Assembly: GCA_963807975.1 (NCBI GenBank) | Contig: CAWEDV010000005.1 | Location: 1-64,000 of the forward strand | Length of the DNA stretch: 64,000 nt | Source: JAACFF01 sp963807975 | Lineage (GTDB): Bacteria > Chloroflexota > Anaerolineae > Promineifilales > Promineifilaceae | Direction: 5' to 3' | Notes under the pieces: model-generated | Told to the model about the DNA's origin: nothing | Database searches by the model: none | The model's input: the letters and a program-made list of their open reading frames with translations, nothing else | Position numbers and translations under genes: made by a program | Shown here: one piece after another, positions 8,417 through 17,622 of the stretch | How the letters are laid out: every line of letters begins with the position of its first letter | How positions within the stretch are numbered: the stretch's first letter is position 1

Positions 8417-9685
8417 ATGACTGATAACGTAACCGGACCCCAAAAAGATCTTAGCCGGGAAAAGCGCATCATTCTGTTTTTGGCGCTTACGGTTGCTCTA
8501 CTCATGACCGGTGTGGGCATCGTCTTCCCCATCTTCGCCCGTAGACTGAGTGAATTAGGCGGCGGGGTGCAAACATTGGGTTTGATGACCGTATCATTTA
8601 TGCTCGCCCAATTCATTTTTGCCCCCATCATGGGTTCTCTTGCCGATCGCCTGGGCCGCAAGCCAATTATCATTCTTTCCCTAGTCGCTTTCGCGTTGGC
8701 CAATATCGGATACCTCATGGCCTCATCCATATCCGCCATAATTGCCATCCGCGCCCTACAAGGAGCCCTGTCCGCCGGTCTTTATCCCTCAGCCATGGGC
8801 ATGGTCGGCGATCTGATGCCTGAAAGGCAGCGAGGTCGCTGGATCGGCATTGTTTCCGCCTCGTATGCTGCAGGTTTTATTTTTGGGCCGCTTGTTGGTG
8901 GCCTGCTCTATGACGGTTGGGGCTATGAAGCACCCTTTCTAGTGTCGGCCGCTCTAGGAATCTTAGCCGTAGTTGCCGCTGTTATCTTTGTAACTGAAAC
9001 CCATCCTGGCAGTTCGGAGCCAATTCAGATCAAAAGATCTCGGCTTAATTTGCGAAACTATGACTGGTCCTGGCTTCCCCGTCCTCTGCTCATGCTTGGC
9101 ACTCTTCTTTTTGTCGACTTTGCCGTCGTTTTCGCCTTTGCTTTCGTTGAGCCACAGATGATTTTTACCATGTACGACGATCTTGGTTGGTCAACATCCC
9201 AGTTTGGCGTATTGGTTGGCGCATACGGCCTCACTGCCGCTGTCGGACAGGCCGTCGCCGGACCGATCAGTGATCGCGTCGCGCGCTTTCCAGTGATCGT
9301 CACGGGCATTGTGCTCAATGCCTTGTTCTATGCTGGCTTGATTATTTTTACCGATTTCATCTTGTTGGTGCTGATCGCCGTTATCGCCGGTTTAGGCGAG
9401 GCTCTGCTCATGCCTGCCCTCGGCGCATATTACCTTGACATTGCTGCCCCACAACATCGTTCCCGCATGATGGGTCTAAAAGAATCCGCCGCAGCCTCCG
9501 GAGGCGTTGTAGGCCCGCTTCTGATCACCACTCTTGCCGGTATCCTGACCTCCGATCAGGTCTATTGGATTGCCTTTTCCATCACTTTTTTAACGGGTGT
9601 TTTTGCCGTTCTATTCCTACGCCAGCCGCGCGCCGCATCCAAAACAATATCCGAAACGGCCGTCGACAGCAGCGTAAACCCCTGA
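8417..9685 (+). CDS. MFS transporter, drug-efflux type
   Basis: 422 aa with about 12 predicted membrane helices and a proton-coupled antiporter layout. The MFS motif A is intact in the loop between helices 2 and 3 (GSLADRLGRKP), and a second, weaker copy lies between helices 8 and 9 (GPISDRVARFP). The N-half is like the TetA/Bmr group (GVGIVFPIFARRL, GLYPSAMGMVGDL). Substrate cannot be predicted. Convergent with the CoA-transferase gene 49 bp downstream. The RBS is weak; the ATG was kept because the N-terminus matches the family length. Confidence 0.85.
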   Translation: MTDNVTGPQKDLSREKRIILFLALTVALLMTGVGIVFPIFARRLSELGGGVQTLGLMTVSFMLAQFIFAPIMGSLADRLGRKPIIILSLVAFALANIGYLMASSISAIIAIRALQGALSAGLYPSAMGMVGDLMPERQRGRWIGIVSASYAAGFIFGPLVGGLLYDGWGYEAPFLVSAALGILAVVAAVIFVTETHPGSSEPIQIKRSRLNLRNYDWSWLPRPLLMLGTLLFVDFAVVFAFAFVEPQMIFTMYDDLGWSTSQFGVLVGAYGLTAAVGQAVAGPISDRVARFPVIVTGIVLNALFYAGLIIFTDFILLVLIAVIAGLGEALLMPALGAYYLDIAAPQHRSRMMGLKESAAASGGVVGPLLITTLAGILTSDQVYWIAFSITFLTGVFAVLFLRQPRAASKTISETAVDSSVNP

Positions 9686-9734
9686 CCAAAACCTGCTTCC
9701 CACTGTTATCCCCAAACCCATAGATTTCTATCCA

Positions 9735-10928
9735 CTAAATAATGCCTTCCCGCCGCAATCTGGCTATCTGTTCTGGGTCTAAATCAAGGTATTGGCGCAG
9801 CACCTCATCCGTATCAAAACCCAGTGGAGGGGGTGCCGTTCTAATCTCAGCCGGCGTCTCCGACAACTTCGCTACCGGACCAATCAGCTTTAACTTACCC
9901 ACCGTTGGATGCTCCACCTCTTGCACCATGTTCCTCTCCACGGTTTGGGGATCATTCAATGCAGAAGAAATGTTGTTAACCGGTGCAGAAGGAATATTCT
10001 CCCGCCGAAGCAGTTCAAGCCAATCGTCCGTCTTGCGCTTTTCAATCACCCTCTGCAGCTCCGGCACCAAAACATCCCGCGCCGCCACTCGATCTGAGTT
10101 TGTCCGAAAGCTCAAATCAGCCGCCAAATCAGATCGACCTGCCGCTGTACAGAAACGCCGAAATTGCGCATCTGTACCAATCGCCAAAGCCAGGTTCCCG
10201 TCTACTGTAGCAAATACTTCATAAGGTACGATATTTGGGTGAGCATTCCCGTACCGGCCTGGCTCTTCTCCACTTATCAAGTAATTTTGGGCCACGTTTG
10301 CCAGCCATCCAAGCTGAGCATCAAGCAGCGCAACGTCAATATATTGGCCCACCCCCGTCTTCATCCGGTGATGAACAGCCGCCAATATGCCGTTAACAGC
10401 AAAAAGGCCGGCGCTAATATCGACGATCGCCACGCCCACCTTGTGCGGCGGGCCATTCGCTGGACCGGTAATCGACATAATTCCCCCTTCTGCCTGGATC
10501 GCGAAATCGTATCCTGGTCGATCACGATACGGTCCCGTTTGCCCGTATCCGGAGATTGAACAGTATATCAGGCCAGGGTTTCTATCAGAGACTGTTTCAT
10601 AATCAAGCGCCAACTTTTTCATCGTTCCCGGTTTGAAATTCTCGATGAAAATATCCGCCCGATCAGTCAACCCATGGAGAATCTCCCGTCCTTCATGAGA
10701 TTTCAAGTTCAGCGTTACACTGCGCTTATTGCGATTTACGCTTAGATAATAAGCGCTCTGGTCTTCAATCCAGGGGGGTCCCCATTGGCGCGTCCCATCC
10801 CCTACCTTTGGCTGCTCGATCTTGATTACCTCCGCCCCATAATCCGCCAACAGCATGGTGCAGTATGGCCCAGCCAAGACGCGCGAACAATCGATCACAC
10901 ACAAATCACTTAATGCAGAATCACCCAT
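9735..10928 (-). CDS. Class III CoA-transferase (CaiB/BaiF family)
   Basis: Transfers CoA between carboxylic acids through an aspartyl thioester. N-terminal VLAGPYCTMLLADYGAEVIKIE, the following NRNKRSVTLNLKS, and RPGYDFAIQAEGG with the catalytic Asp are classic. The protein is about 397 aa from the chosen start. The start at 10928 (MGDSALSDLCVIDCSR) is preferred over an upstream one at 10979 because a GGGGAT site sits immediately before it and homologues begin here. No acyl-CoA partner gene (dehydrogenase, hydratase) is nearby, so the acid substrate is unknown. Convergent to the MFS gene. Confidence 0.92.
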   Translation of the reverse strand: MGDSALSDLCVIDCSRVLAGPYCTMLLADYGAEVIKIEQPKVGDGTRQWGPPWIEDQSAYYLSVNRNKRSVTLNLKSHEGREILHGLTDRADIFIENFKPGTMKKLALDYETVSDRNPGLIYCSISGYGQTGPYRDRPGYDFAIQAEGGIMSITGPANGPPHKVGVAIVDISAGLFAVNGILAAVHHRMKTGVGQYIDVALLDAQLGWLANVAQNYLISGEEPGRYGNAHPNIVPYEVFATVDGNLALAIGTDAQFRRFCTAAGRSDLAADLSFRTNSDRVAARDVLVPELQRVIEKRKTDDWLELLRRENIPSAPVNNISSALNDPQTVERNMVQEVEHPTVGKLKLIGPVAKLSETPAEIRTAPPPLGFDTDEVLRQYLDLDPEQIARLRREGII

Positions 10929-11077
10929 GATATCCCCTTTAAATCGACCCAAGCCCGATTGAACAGGAGTGCTCGGCAATGCCTGCTGGCATCAAGTTCA
11001 ATTTGGCTTATTCAATCGCCTTATTAGACCACAAATTGCGCAAACTATCCTTTTTACCACACCATTTCCATTTTGTT

Positions 11078-11093
11078 TGTGATATAATTCACA
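11078..11093. promoter_or_regulatory. CRP/FNR-type palindrome overlapping the cydAB -10 box
   Basis: TGTGA-TATAAT-TCACA: a perfect inverted repeat matching the CRP/FNR family operator form TGTGA-N6-TCACA, whose 6-nt centre is itself a consensus -10 (11083-11088). No good -35 is seen. Position over the -10 suggests repression of cydAB by a CRP/FNR-family dimer. The ATG of cydA follows 32 nt later. Confidence 0.6.
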
Positions 11094-11124
11094 CATTCGC
11101 AGCACATCAACTATGGGGACCTAG

Positions 11125-12522
11125 ATGAATCCAGAATTTCTTTCCCGAGTCCTGTTCAGTATTACAAGTGTCTTCCATTTCATTTATCCGCCAATCTCCA
11201 TTGGTTTAGGATTCATGTTAGTCCTAATAGGACTCCTATACATTCGCACAGGCAATTCCATGTGGCGTCGCCTATCTTTCTTTTGGGTGAAAATTTATGC
11301 CCTTGTATTTGCCATGGGCATCGCTACAGGGATCGTGCTTGAGTTTGAATTTGGCACCAATTGGGCTGACTACTCACGCTTTGTGGGCAATATCTTTGGC
11401 AGTCTTTTGGCTGCGGAAGGGGTTTTTGCCTTCTTCCTAGAGGGCGGTTTTCTTGGCCTGATGCTCTTTGGGGGGCGCCGCTTAGGACCACGAATGTGGT
11501 TGCTGGCCACATTTCTAGTTGCATTTGGTGCTCATTTCAGCGCCTTATGGATCATTATGGCTAATTCCTGGATGCAGACACCGGCAGGTTACGAATTAGT
11601 CGTTACCGAGCAAGGCACCCGAGCGATCATGACCAGTTTCGTTGAAGTCATGTTTACGCCCTCATTCATGGCTCGTCTCGGTCATACGTTGGTTGCCTCT
11701 TGGTTGATTGGTTCCTCTTTAATCCTCAGCGTTAGCGCCTGGTATCTTCTACAGAATAGATTCAAGGACATGGCGCAAGCCGGCTTCAGATTGGCTGCTC
11801 CACTCTTTTTTGTTTTGGCCATTGTACAGCTCATTCTCTTGGGTTCTCCCAGTGCCGAAGTCGTCACCGATTACCAACCAATCAAGCTGGCAGCCATGGA
11901 GGGCCTTTGGGAGACACAAAGCTGTGCGCCGATGATGATCGTAGGTTGGGTTGACGAGGCAAGTCGTACCACGACTGGGATCAGCATACCTTGTATGCTC
12001 AGCATCCTAGCCTATGGCAACCCCAATGCCGTTGTCACCGGGCTTAATGACTTTCCCTCAACTTTGTGGCCTCCGATAAATGCAACTTTTCAATCCTACC
12101 ATTTCATGCTGACTCTTGGTATGCTGTTTATACTGATTGGTTTCCTGGGCGTGCTGTTCTTGTATCGCAAGCAAAGGATCTTTGGGATGCGTTGGCTGCT
12201 CTGGCTATTTGTGCTCATGGTTGTTCTAACCGAGCTATCCACGGCAACAGGCTGGTTGACGGCTGAAATCGGACGTCAACCTTGGATCGTTTACAATCTG
12301 CTGCTAACAGCCGACGCCGTCTCTCCGATTCTCAACACCGGGGAAGTACTCGCTTCCATTTTCATGTTCGTGGCAATTTATGCCATCTTGTTTATTCTCT
12401 TCATCTATCTATTAAACTATAAAATTCAGCACGGACCCGACCCACTGAATGAGGAACAACCCATTTCCTCTCTTCCCGATACATATCGTGAGATTTTCCG
12501 GCGTCCTTCGCGCACCTCATGA
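11125..12522 (+). CDS. cydA: Cytochrome bd ubiquinol oxidase subunit I
   Basis: Membrane oxidase subunit that holds hemes b558, b595 and d and oxidises quinol while reducing O2 to water. 465 aa and about nine helices. FHFIYPPISIGLG carries the heme-ligand His near residue 18. GTNWADYSRFVGNIFG and the EIGRQPW signature are intact. The Q-loop between helices 6 and 7 is short, so this is the short-loop type. Starts 32 nt after a CRP/FNR-like operator, and cydB follows after 9 bp. The oxidase gives oxygen scavenging or respiration at low O2. The assembly exporter cydDC lies 14 kb away on the same strand. Confidence 0.96.
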   Translation: MNPEFLSRVLFSITSVFHFIYPPISIGLGFMLVLIGLLYIRTGNSMWRRLSFFWVKIYALVFAMGIATGIVLEFEFGTNWADYSRFVGNIFGSLLAAEGVFAFFLEGGFLGLMLFGGRRLGPRMWLLATFLVAFGAHFSALWIIMANSWMQTPAGYELVVTEQGTRAIMTSFVEVMFTPSFMARLGHTLVASWLIGSSLILSVSAWYLLQNRFKDMAQAGFRLAAPLFFVLAIVQLILLGSPSAEVVTDYQPIKLAAMEGLWETQSCAPMMIVGWVDEASRTTTGISIPCMLSILAYGNPNAVVTGLNDFPSTLWPPINATFQSYHFMLTLGMLFILIGFLGVLFLYRKQRIFGMRWLLWLFVLMVVLTELSTATGWLTAEIGRQPWIVYNLLLTADAVSPILNTGEVLASIFMFVAIYAILFILFIYLLNYKIQHGPDPLNEEQPISSLPDTYREIFRRPSRTS

Positions 12523-12531
12523 GGTAGAGTT

Positions 12532-13551
12532 ATGTGGCTAAATTTCGTATGGTACGTTCTCTTTGTAATTATCATTGCCGGCTATTTGATCTTGGATGGC
12601 TTTGACCTCGGCGTCGGTATCCTCCACCTTGCCCTGGCCAAAAACGATTATGAAAGAAGGATAATGCTCAACAGCATTGGTCCCATTTGGGATGGCAACG
12701 AGGTATGGCTGGTCGTTGGCGGTGGCGTCTTGTTTGCCGCCTTTCCCCTTGTATATGCCTCCCTCTTCTCCGGCTTCTACGTAGCCATGATGCTCATTCT
12801 GCTTGTACTCATACTACGCACGGTGGCTATTGAGTTTCGCAGCAAACGGGAAGCCAGGGCCTGGCGTACAACTTGGGATGTGGTCTTCTCACTCTCTTCC
12901 CTGCTCATCGCTTTACTCTTTGGAGTAGCCTTTGGCAATATTATTGGCGGCGTGCCCCTTGCTGCCGACCAGAATATTTACATCTCCTTCTTTGGACTTA
13001 TTTCACCCATAAGCTTGCTAGTTGGCCTTGCCGCAGTAGCCATGATGGCCATGCACGGCGCAATCTATCTGACCATGAAGGTTGGTGGTGCACTATTTGA
13101 GCGCGTCACCGCTTGGCTGCCTAAACTCATGACTATCTTCTTTGTTCTCAATTCCTTAGTGGTACTGACTATCCTTTTTGGCCTTCCGAATGCCACAACC
13201 AACTATATCTCCTCTGCGACATTGGTCATTTTCCCGGCTATTGCCTTGATCGCTCTGATTGCTTCCTGGTGGCTTGTGCGTAAGCAGAACTATTTCAAGG
13301 CCTTTCTTACCTCAAGCATGATGATAGCTCTGCTCTTGTTTTCCGGAGCCATCAGCCTCTATCCCAATCTGCTGGTTTCGACTATTGATCCCGCCTTCAA
13401 CCTCACCATATACAATAGTGCTGCGGCTCCCAATTCATTGATGACCATGCTTGTGATTGCCCTAATAGGGTTGCCTTTTGTTTTGGCTTATACCGCTGGC
13501 GTATACTACATTTTTCGCGGCAAAGTGGAACTATCGGCTGAAAGTTACTGA
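12532..13551 (+). CDS. cydB: Cytochrome bd ubiquinol oxidase subunit II
   Basis: 339 aa, about eight or nine helices. Has the subunit II hallmarks LDGFDLGVGIL (residues about 20-30) and GPIWDGNEVWLVVGGG (about 48-63). Stabilises CydA and takes part in the proton path. GAGGTAGAG ribosome site overlaps the end of cydA. No recognisable cydX-type small ORF follows. Confidence 0.95.
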   Translation: MWLNFVWYVLFVIIIAGYLILDGFDLGVGILHLALAKNDYERRIMLNSIGPIWDGNEVWLVVGGGVLFAAFPLVYASLFSGFYVAMMLILLVLILRTVAIEFRSKREARAWRTTWDVVFSLSSLLIALLFGVAFGNIIGGVPLAADQNIYISFFGLISPISLLVGLAAVAMMAMHGAIYLTMKVGGALFERVTAWLPKLMTIFFVLNSLVVLTILFGLPNATTNYISSATLVIFPAIALIALIASWWLVRKQNYFKAFLTSSMMIALLLFSGAISLYPNLLVSTIDPAFNLTIYNSAAAPNSLMTMLVIALIGLPFVLAYTAGVYYIFRGKVELSAESY

Positions 13552-13584
13552 TCGCCCCCACGTTTGCACTGCTGCAGAACTATT

Positions 13585-14097
13585 TTACCATTCGCCAGCG
13601 TATAAGGTACGAAACGGCTTGACTTGATCCTCGGCATAGGCCCAATGCAGTTCGACTAGCTGGCGTAAATGCAGCAGGTCGTGCGCTGCCCATGCTGCCA
13701 TCAGATCCCCAGCCCTCATTCGCCCCCAGGGCGCTTCGTAATCTGCTTCCCAATCTGGCTTCTTAAGCGTCGCCAACCAAGCTATTGAATCCTTACGTGC
13801 CTCCATGAAATCAATCAATGATTCCTGCAAATTTCTTTCGTTGTAATTTCGCTCAATAACCCACGCCGGAGGATCAATGGCCGGCCATGACTCCTTAGAC
13901 CGGTTCAGCGTAATATCAAGCCGTACCCGGAAATCCAGCCTTTCCTCATCCAGCAGATGATTCAAAACTTCCAGAATCGACCAGGAATCCAAATCTGGTT
14001 TCCACCGTGCTTGACCCAGAGAGACTTGTTCAACCAACAGCCGAATCCGCTGCGAATTATCGGCTAGACTTTTTATACAGTATTCAATATCCATCAC
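13585..14097 (-). CDS. DinB-like four-helix protein
   Basis: 170 aa, DinB/YfiT superfamily: four amphipathic helices with spaced His residues that bind a metal (LEVLNHLLDEE near residue 48, and AHDLLHLRQL near residues 139-148). Members act as metal-dependent thiol transferases or hydrolases, or are uncharacterised stress proteins. Two Met codons open the frame; either could be the start. Convergent with cydB and transcribed alone. Confidence 0.8.
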   Translation of the reverse strand: MMDIEYCIKSLADNSQRIRLLVEQVSLGQARWKPDLDSWSILEVLNHLLDEERLDFRVRLDITLNRSKESWPAIDPPAWVIERNYNERNLQESLIDFMEARKDSIAWLATLKKPDWEADYEAPWGRMRAGDLMAAWAAHDLLHLRQLVELHWAYAEDQVKPFRTLYAGEW

Positions 14098-14459
14098 CCT
14101 TCCCTTATTCGCCTCTGCGATTTCTGACTACCCATAAACAAAACTTGAAAAGAGTACTGCTTTGCCGTGTATCCTACATTATATGAAGTCACGATTTTGC
14201 TATAATGTGATTACGATCGTCAAGGTACAACCGAAACCCTAAGAATTTGGCAGTGCGTTTCCAAACTCGTAAAAAAATACATCACGAACAAAACTTCTTT
14301 GAAGATCGCAAGTTTTCGCTGACTAACCATCTATAGTCACCTACCGCGTACCGTGAAGCTGCGACAATCAGCAGGCTAATTTCCCCGAATTAATTATGAG
14401 CTTGGAAAAACCGTGTAGAATATGGGGCTTTAACAGACCAATTGTTCTAATTACGGCAT

Positions 14460-14564
14460 ATTGCCAACCGAATGGTTCCCCCTACCGAGGCTGGCGAAAT
14501 GGGTAAGTTTTCCGAGCTTCAAGATCCTCAAGGGGGCGCTTTTACGGTGAAGCAGTCTAACGGC
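14460..14564 (+). pseudogene. C-terminal remnant of a glyoxalase/VOC-domain protein
   Basis: The plus-strand frame reads MVPPTEAGEMGKFSELQDP then QGGAFTVKQ, matching the last beta strands of glyoxalase/bleomycin-resistance (VOC) proteins (PP..I.GVGRFA...DPQGA.F). A stop at 14448-14450 sits just upstream and no N-terminal domain is visible, so this is a fragment. The tail after QSNGP is unlike the family. Confidence 0.45.
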
Positions 14565-14701
14565 CCGTATCACCTCCCCCAGGTCACTAGATCGAAATCA
14601 GTCAGCAGCGTTGAATGCGCTTCGTTCAAGCTATTGAGCGGAGCGTTTGTTTATTCTTCAGACTGGCGATTTCTTTTTCTATTCATTTTCTATACATTTA
14701 T

Positions 14702-14730
14702 TTGACAATATATGGACAATCGTGTATACT
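14702..14730 (+). promoter_or_regulatory. Consensus sigma-70 promoter for the sigma-factor gene
   Basis: Perfect TTGACA (14702-14707), 17-bp spacer, TATACT (14725-14730). The transcript would have a leader of about 125 nt to the ATG at 14861. Confidence 0.75.
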
Positions 14731-14860
14731 GGTTGTTATAAGGATTAACTAGACCGCTTCCATATAATTCCATGGTGTTTTTATCATAGTTATGATATAT
14801 ATAGCGCATTGTTGAATTATTGGGCGTTTTATTGGGTTTATTGAAGGAAAAGGAATAACA

Positions 14861-15910
14861 ATGAGCAACAGAAACAATCCCAGTCCCCTAAAACTTGAAG
14901 ATAACAATTTGATCTCTTCAAATCTAGACGCAGGAAACGACCATAACTCACTGCTCGATTCATTGGCCAGTGACAAGAATATGCAGAATTTGGGACAATC
15001 ACACGCTGCTGCCGAGATCGATGACCTATACAGTATCGAAGCCAGACAGCTTCCTTTGCTAACATTTGAACAAGAACAGGAGCTTGCAAAAAAGCTTGCA
15101 CTTGGCAATGAGGCCCGCGATATTATTGACTCGGGATCAGTTGCTGATTCTCAGACACGGCAGCAACTAGAAACGGCCATTAGGGAGGCTGAGATGTCCC
15201 GTGACTATCTAATAAGGGCCAACCTCCGCCTTGTTTTTAGCATCGCCAGCAAGTATCATAGCCAGACGCTGAGCATGGCCGATTTGGTTCAGGAAGGAAA
15301 TATTGGCCTGATCATCGCGGTCGACAAATTCGATTACACGAGAGGGAACCGCTTCAGCACCTATGCTACCTGGTGGATCAGACAAACTATTGGCCGCGCC
15401 ATCGCCGATAAAGGCCGTCTCATCCGCCTGCCCAATTACCTTCATGTGCGCGTCCCACGTATTCTTCGCGCCGTGGAACAGCTTTCTCGTACACTACATC
15501 GTGAGCCTACCTATGAAGAAATCGCCGCCCAAACGGGCATAGAACCGTTCCGCGTTAGCAGCATCATGGAGACACTGCGTTTCCCGCTGTCAATGGACAT
15601 GCCGCTTGGTGAAGAAGAAGACTCCGATTTGGGCGAAATCATTCCCGATGATAGCATCCCTCAACCGCAAGACATCATTGTTGATAAGCAGATGGCTGAA
15701 GCCGTTAATGCGGTTGTGGCTGACCTTCCTCCCCGTGAGGCCGTAATCTTGCGCATGCGTTATGGGTTAAATGGGGGTAAGACACACTCTTTTAAGGAAG
15801 TGGGTGACTTTTTCAATCTTTCACGCGAACGAGTCAGGCAGATCGAGAAGCAGACATTAGCTAGACTCCGCTCGATTACCCCCGCCATTATTGAAGGCGC
15901 TCCGGTCTAG
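14861..15910 (+). CDS. RNA polymerase sigma-70 factor, primary-like (group 1/2)
   Basis: 349 aa. Region 1.2 begins near YSIEARQLPLLTFEQEQEL. Region 2 is fully conserved: NLRLVFSIASKY, ADLVQEGNIGLIIAVDKFDY, RFSTYATWWIRQTI (-10 recognition and melting). Regions 3.0-3.1 include REPTYEEIAAQ. Region 4 has PPREAVILRMRYGL and LSRERVRQIEKQTLARLR (-35 helix-turn-helix). Region 1.1 is absent and the N-terminal 60 residues are polar and poorly conserved, as in alternative group 2 factors. It has its own consensus promoter and a strong terminator. No anti-sigma factor is adjacent. Confidence 0.93.
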   Translation: MSNRNNPSPLKLEDNNLISSNLDAGNDHNSLLDSLASDKNMQNLGQSHAAAEIDDLYSIEARQLPLLTFEQEQELAKKLALGNEARDIIDSGSVADSQTRQQLETAIREAEMSRDYLIRANLRLVFSIASKYHSQTLSMADLVQEGNIGLIIAVDKFDYTRGNRFSTYATWWIRQTIGRAIADKGRLIRLPNYLHVRVPRILRAVEQLSRTLHREPTYEEIAAQTGIEPFRVSSIMETLRFPLSMDMPLGEEEDSDLGEIIPDDSIPQPQDIIVDKQMAEAVNAVVADLPPREAVILRMRYGLNGGKTHSFKEVGDFFNLSRERVRQIEKQTLARLRSITPAIIEGAPV

Positions 15911-15932
15911 CCCGTCAAAATAAAACAGCGAT

Positions 15933-15968
15933 AAAGGACCTGTCCAGACAATCGGCAGGTCCTTTTTT
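15933..15968 (+). terminator. Rho-independent terminator after the sigma gene
   Basis: 10-bp perfect stem AAAGGACCTG (15933-15942) / CAGGTCCTTT (15956-15965), 13-nt loop, run of seven T. Confidence 0.93.
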
Positions 15969-15969
15969 T

Positions 15970-16243
15970 GATCCCAAATCTCGTCCAGTTGGTGGCCAAG
16001 ATGCAATCGCCACTCTCAAGAATGCCATGGGTGCACGGGGCGGCATCAATTTTGTAGCTGCTCTTCACATGCAGTACAACACTCTACAATTGGGGCGAAT
16101 CCTATGTTTCAGGATGCTCACAATTGGATCGTAAACTCTTTCACAATCTGTGGTATAGTAGATAGTAGTTGGTGTGATCGTGTTTCTAGCCCGCGCAGCC
16201 ATCATATGTTGAGCGTGTGTTTCTTTGCTCGGAGGGTAACATA
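15970..16243. other. Leader region of the broken lipoprotein gene
   Basis: About 270 bp. An extended -10 (TG-G-TATAGT, 16151-16159) and a strong Shine-Dalgarno GGAGGG (16231-16236) precede the ATG at 16244. The first 150 bp stay open in one frame (DPKSRPVGGQDAIATLKNA and on), which could be a gene remnant that I cannot identify. Confidence 0.35.
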
Positions 16244-17200
16244 ATGCGTAAGTACCTGATCTAACTGCTCATTCTAGCTCCTTTATCGATAATGGTTGCA
16301 GCTTGTGGCGACGAAGGCCTAAACCGTGGTCCCATTGCGGAGAATGGTGCATCGGGAACCAATCAAGGTAGTGCAGGAGCCAAGGTCGTAGACCGCGAAG
16401 ATGATCCCCGCGAGGTAAACGAAAATCCTTGCACTGACCAGCCCAACGACTGCCCCTTGCGTGAAGCCATTAATATTGCTAAGTAAAATGACGGACCCAC
16501 AACCATCGAGTTTGAATCCCATTTTATGATACACCTCGAAGAAAAGCTGCCAGCGCTGACCGAGGTAAAAACGACGATTTCAGCCAGAGCAAACCAAGAT
16601 ATGCATATTTATGGCAGCAAAGCCAACGGCAGCGTGCACGATATCGCTGGAGAAGAAATAACAATCAGTGGTTTGCGCATATATGGAGCCGTAGACAATC
16701 CAAACATCTTGGTAAGAGATAAGGCCAAAAATGTTATCATCACCAACAATATCATCGGTGATGAAGACGGGCATCAGGGCAACTGCGGCAACAGCGACCG
16801 TTCCACGATTGGTTTACTTGTCAATTCCACTGCCTCTCTCGGAGAGGGAGAAAAGCACGCCTGGATTTTTGGAAAAGTCATCGAATGCAACAATGGTACC
16901 CCAGGAGATGGGCTCAGCATTGCCACAGATGGAGTGGTAGTCGGCAAAGATAACCATGGAGGAGCCAATGAGGTAAACCGCAACATCATTCACAATAACA
17001 GTGGGGTTGGCATCAATCTCACAAACGTCACCGGGAATCTGATCAGCAACTGTGAAGTCATCAACAATACCAAAGGAAGCTTGGCAATAGTAAATTTCAA
17101 CAACGACTTATTCAACAACTATTTCGAAAAGCGTTTTTGGACCACTTATGGCCAAGTACACAAAACGATAAATATCCAACTCCGGCGGGTTGCTTACTGA
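16244..17200 (+). pseudogene. Parallel beta-helix lipoprotein with two nonsense codons
   Basis: With GGAGGG seven nt upstream of the ATG, the frame reads MRKYLI-stop-LLILAPLSIMVAAC, a lipoprotein signal with lipobox Cys at codon 21. Then follow NDCPLREAINIAK-stop-NDGPTTIEF (the C.LREAI motif common in surface beta-helix proteins) and repeated Asn-rich rungs (NVIITNNIIGDE, NRNIIHNNSGVGINLTN, NLISNCEVINN). TAA codons at 16262-16264 and 16484-16486 interrupt an otherwise continuous 318-codon frame to 17200. This is a substitution-type pseudogene of a surface protein. The C-terminus after FNNYFEKRF looks short, so it may also be truncated. It sits just before the lanthipeptide locus but shows no functional link. 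Confidence 0.75.
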
Positions 17201-17372
17201 CCCAAACGATATTCACTGCCCTTTCACACAACTCATTGATCCATAATCGAGAAAATGTTTTACTCTATATAATAATAATATCAAGCGCATTAAGGCTATC
17301 GGGGTATCGTCAAGTCAGAAATCTAAATCACGTCCGAAGTTTTGGTAAATATGCGTCCAAGTAGGTTTGGTC

Positions 17373-17621
17373 ATGAGAAGAAGCCCAGTCCGAGGTAGTC
17401 ATACAGACAATCAGAACGATCCAGGCGCCATGGCTCAGGAGCGTTCCATCTTCCGTGCGCACGCAGAACAGAATTACCTATCAAATCAGGACAAAGTGGT
17501 CTTTCCTCGGCTCGTCTCCAAGAGCCTATTTCTTGTCCTTTGGATCATTGCCTTAGCACTCTTTTTACTTGGGTCGCTCATTACCTTTTGGCCCTTAATC
17601 GAACCGTTTTTATGGAGATAG
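17373..17621 (+). CDS. Small single-pass membrane protein preceding the C39 exporter
   Basis: About 83 aa from the ATG at 17373 (an ATG at 17430, MAQERSIFRAHAEQ, is an alternative). A polar N-terminus is followed by DKVVFPRLVSKS and one membrane helix (LFLVLWIIALALFLLGSLITF). The VFPRLVS-hydrophobic pattern resembles the N-terminus of HlyD-like adaptor proteins of NHLP/lanthipeptide exporters, but no periplasmic part follows, so it is either a minimal adaptor or a truncated one. It ends one base before the exporter ATG, so the two are translationally coupled. No Cys and no GG leader: not a precursor peptide. Confidence 0.6.
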   Translation: MRRSPVRGSHTDNQNDPGAMAQERSIFRAHAEQNYLSNQDKVVFPRLVSKSLFLVLWIIALALFLLGSLITFWPLIEPFLWR

Positions 17622-17622
17622 G

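Larger units (their letters stand above)
14098..14860. other. Long intergenic region before the sigma-factor gene
   Basis: 763 bp. Contains an extended -10 (TG-C-TATAAT, 14198-14206, plus strand), a decayed VOC-domain fragment (about 14460-14564), and a consensus promoter at 14702-14730. A long-range complementarity CCCCCT (about 14478) / AGGGGG (about 14530) lies inside the VOC remnant. No recognisable RNA gene. Confidence 0.4.
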
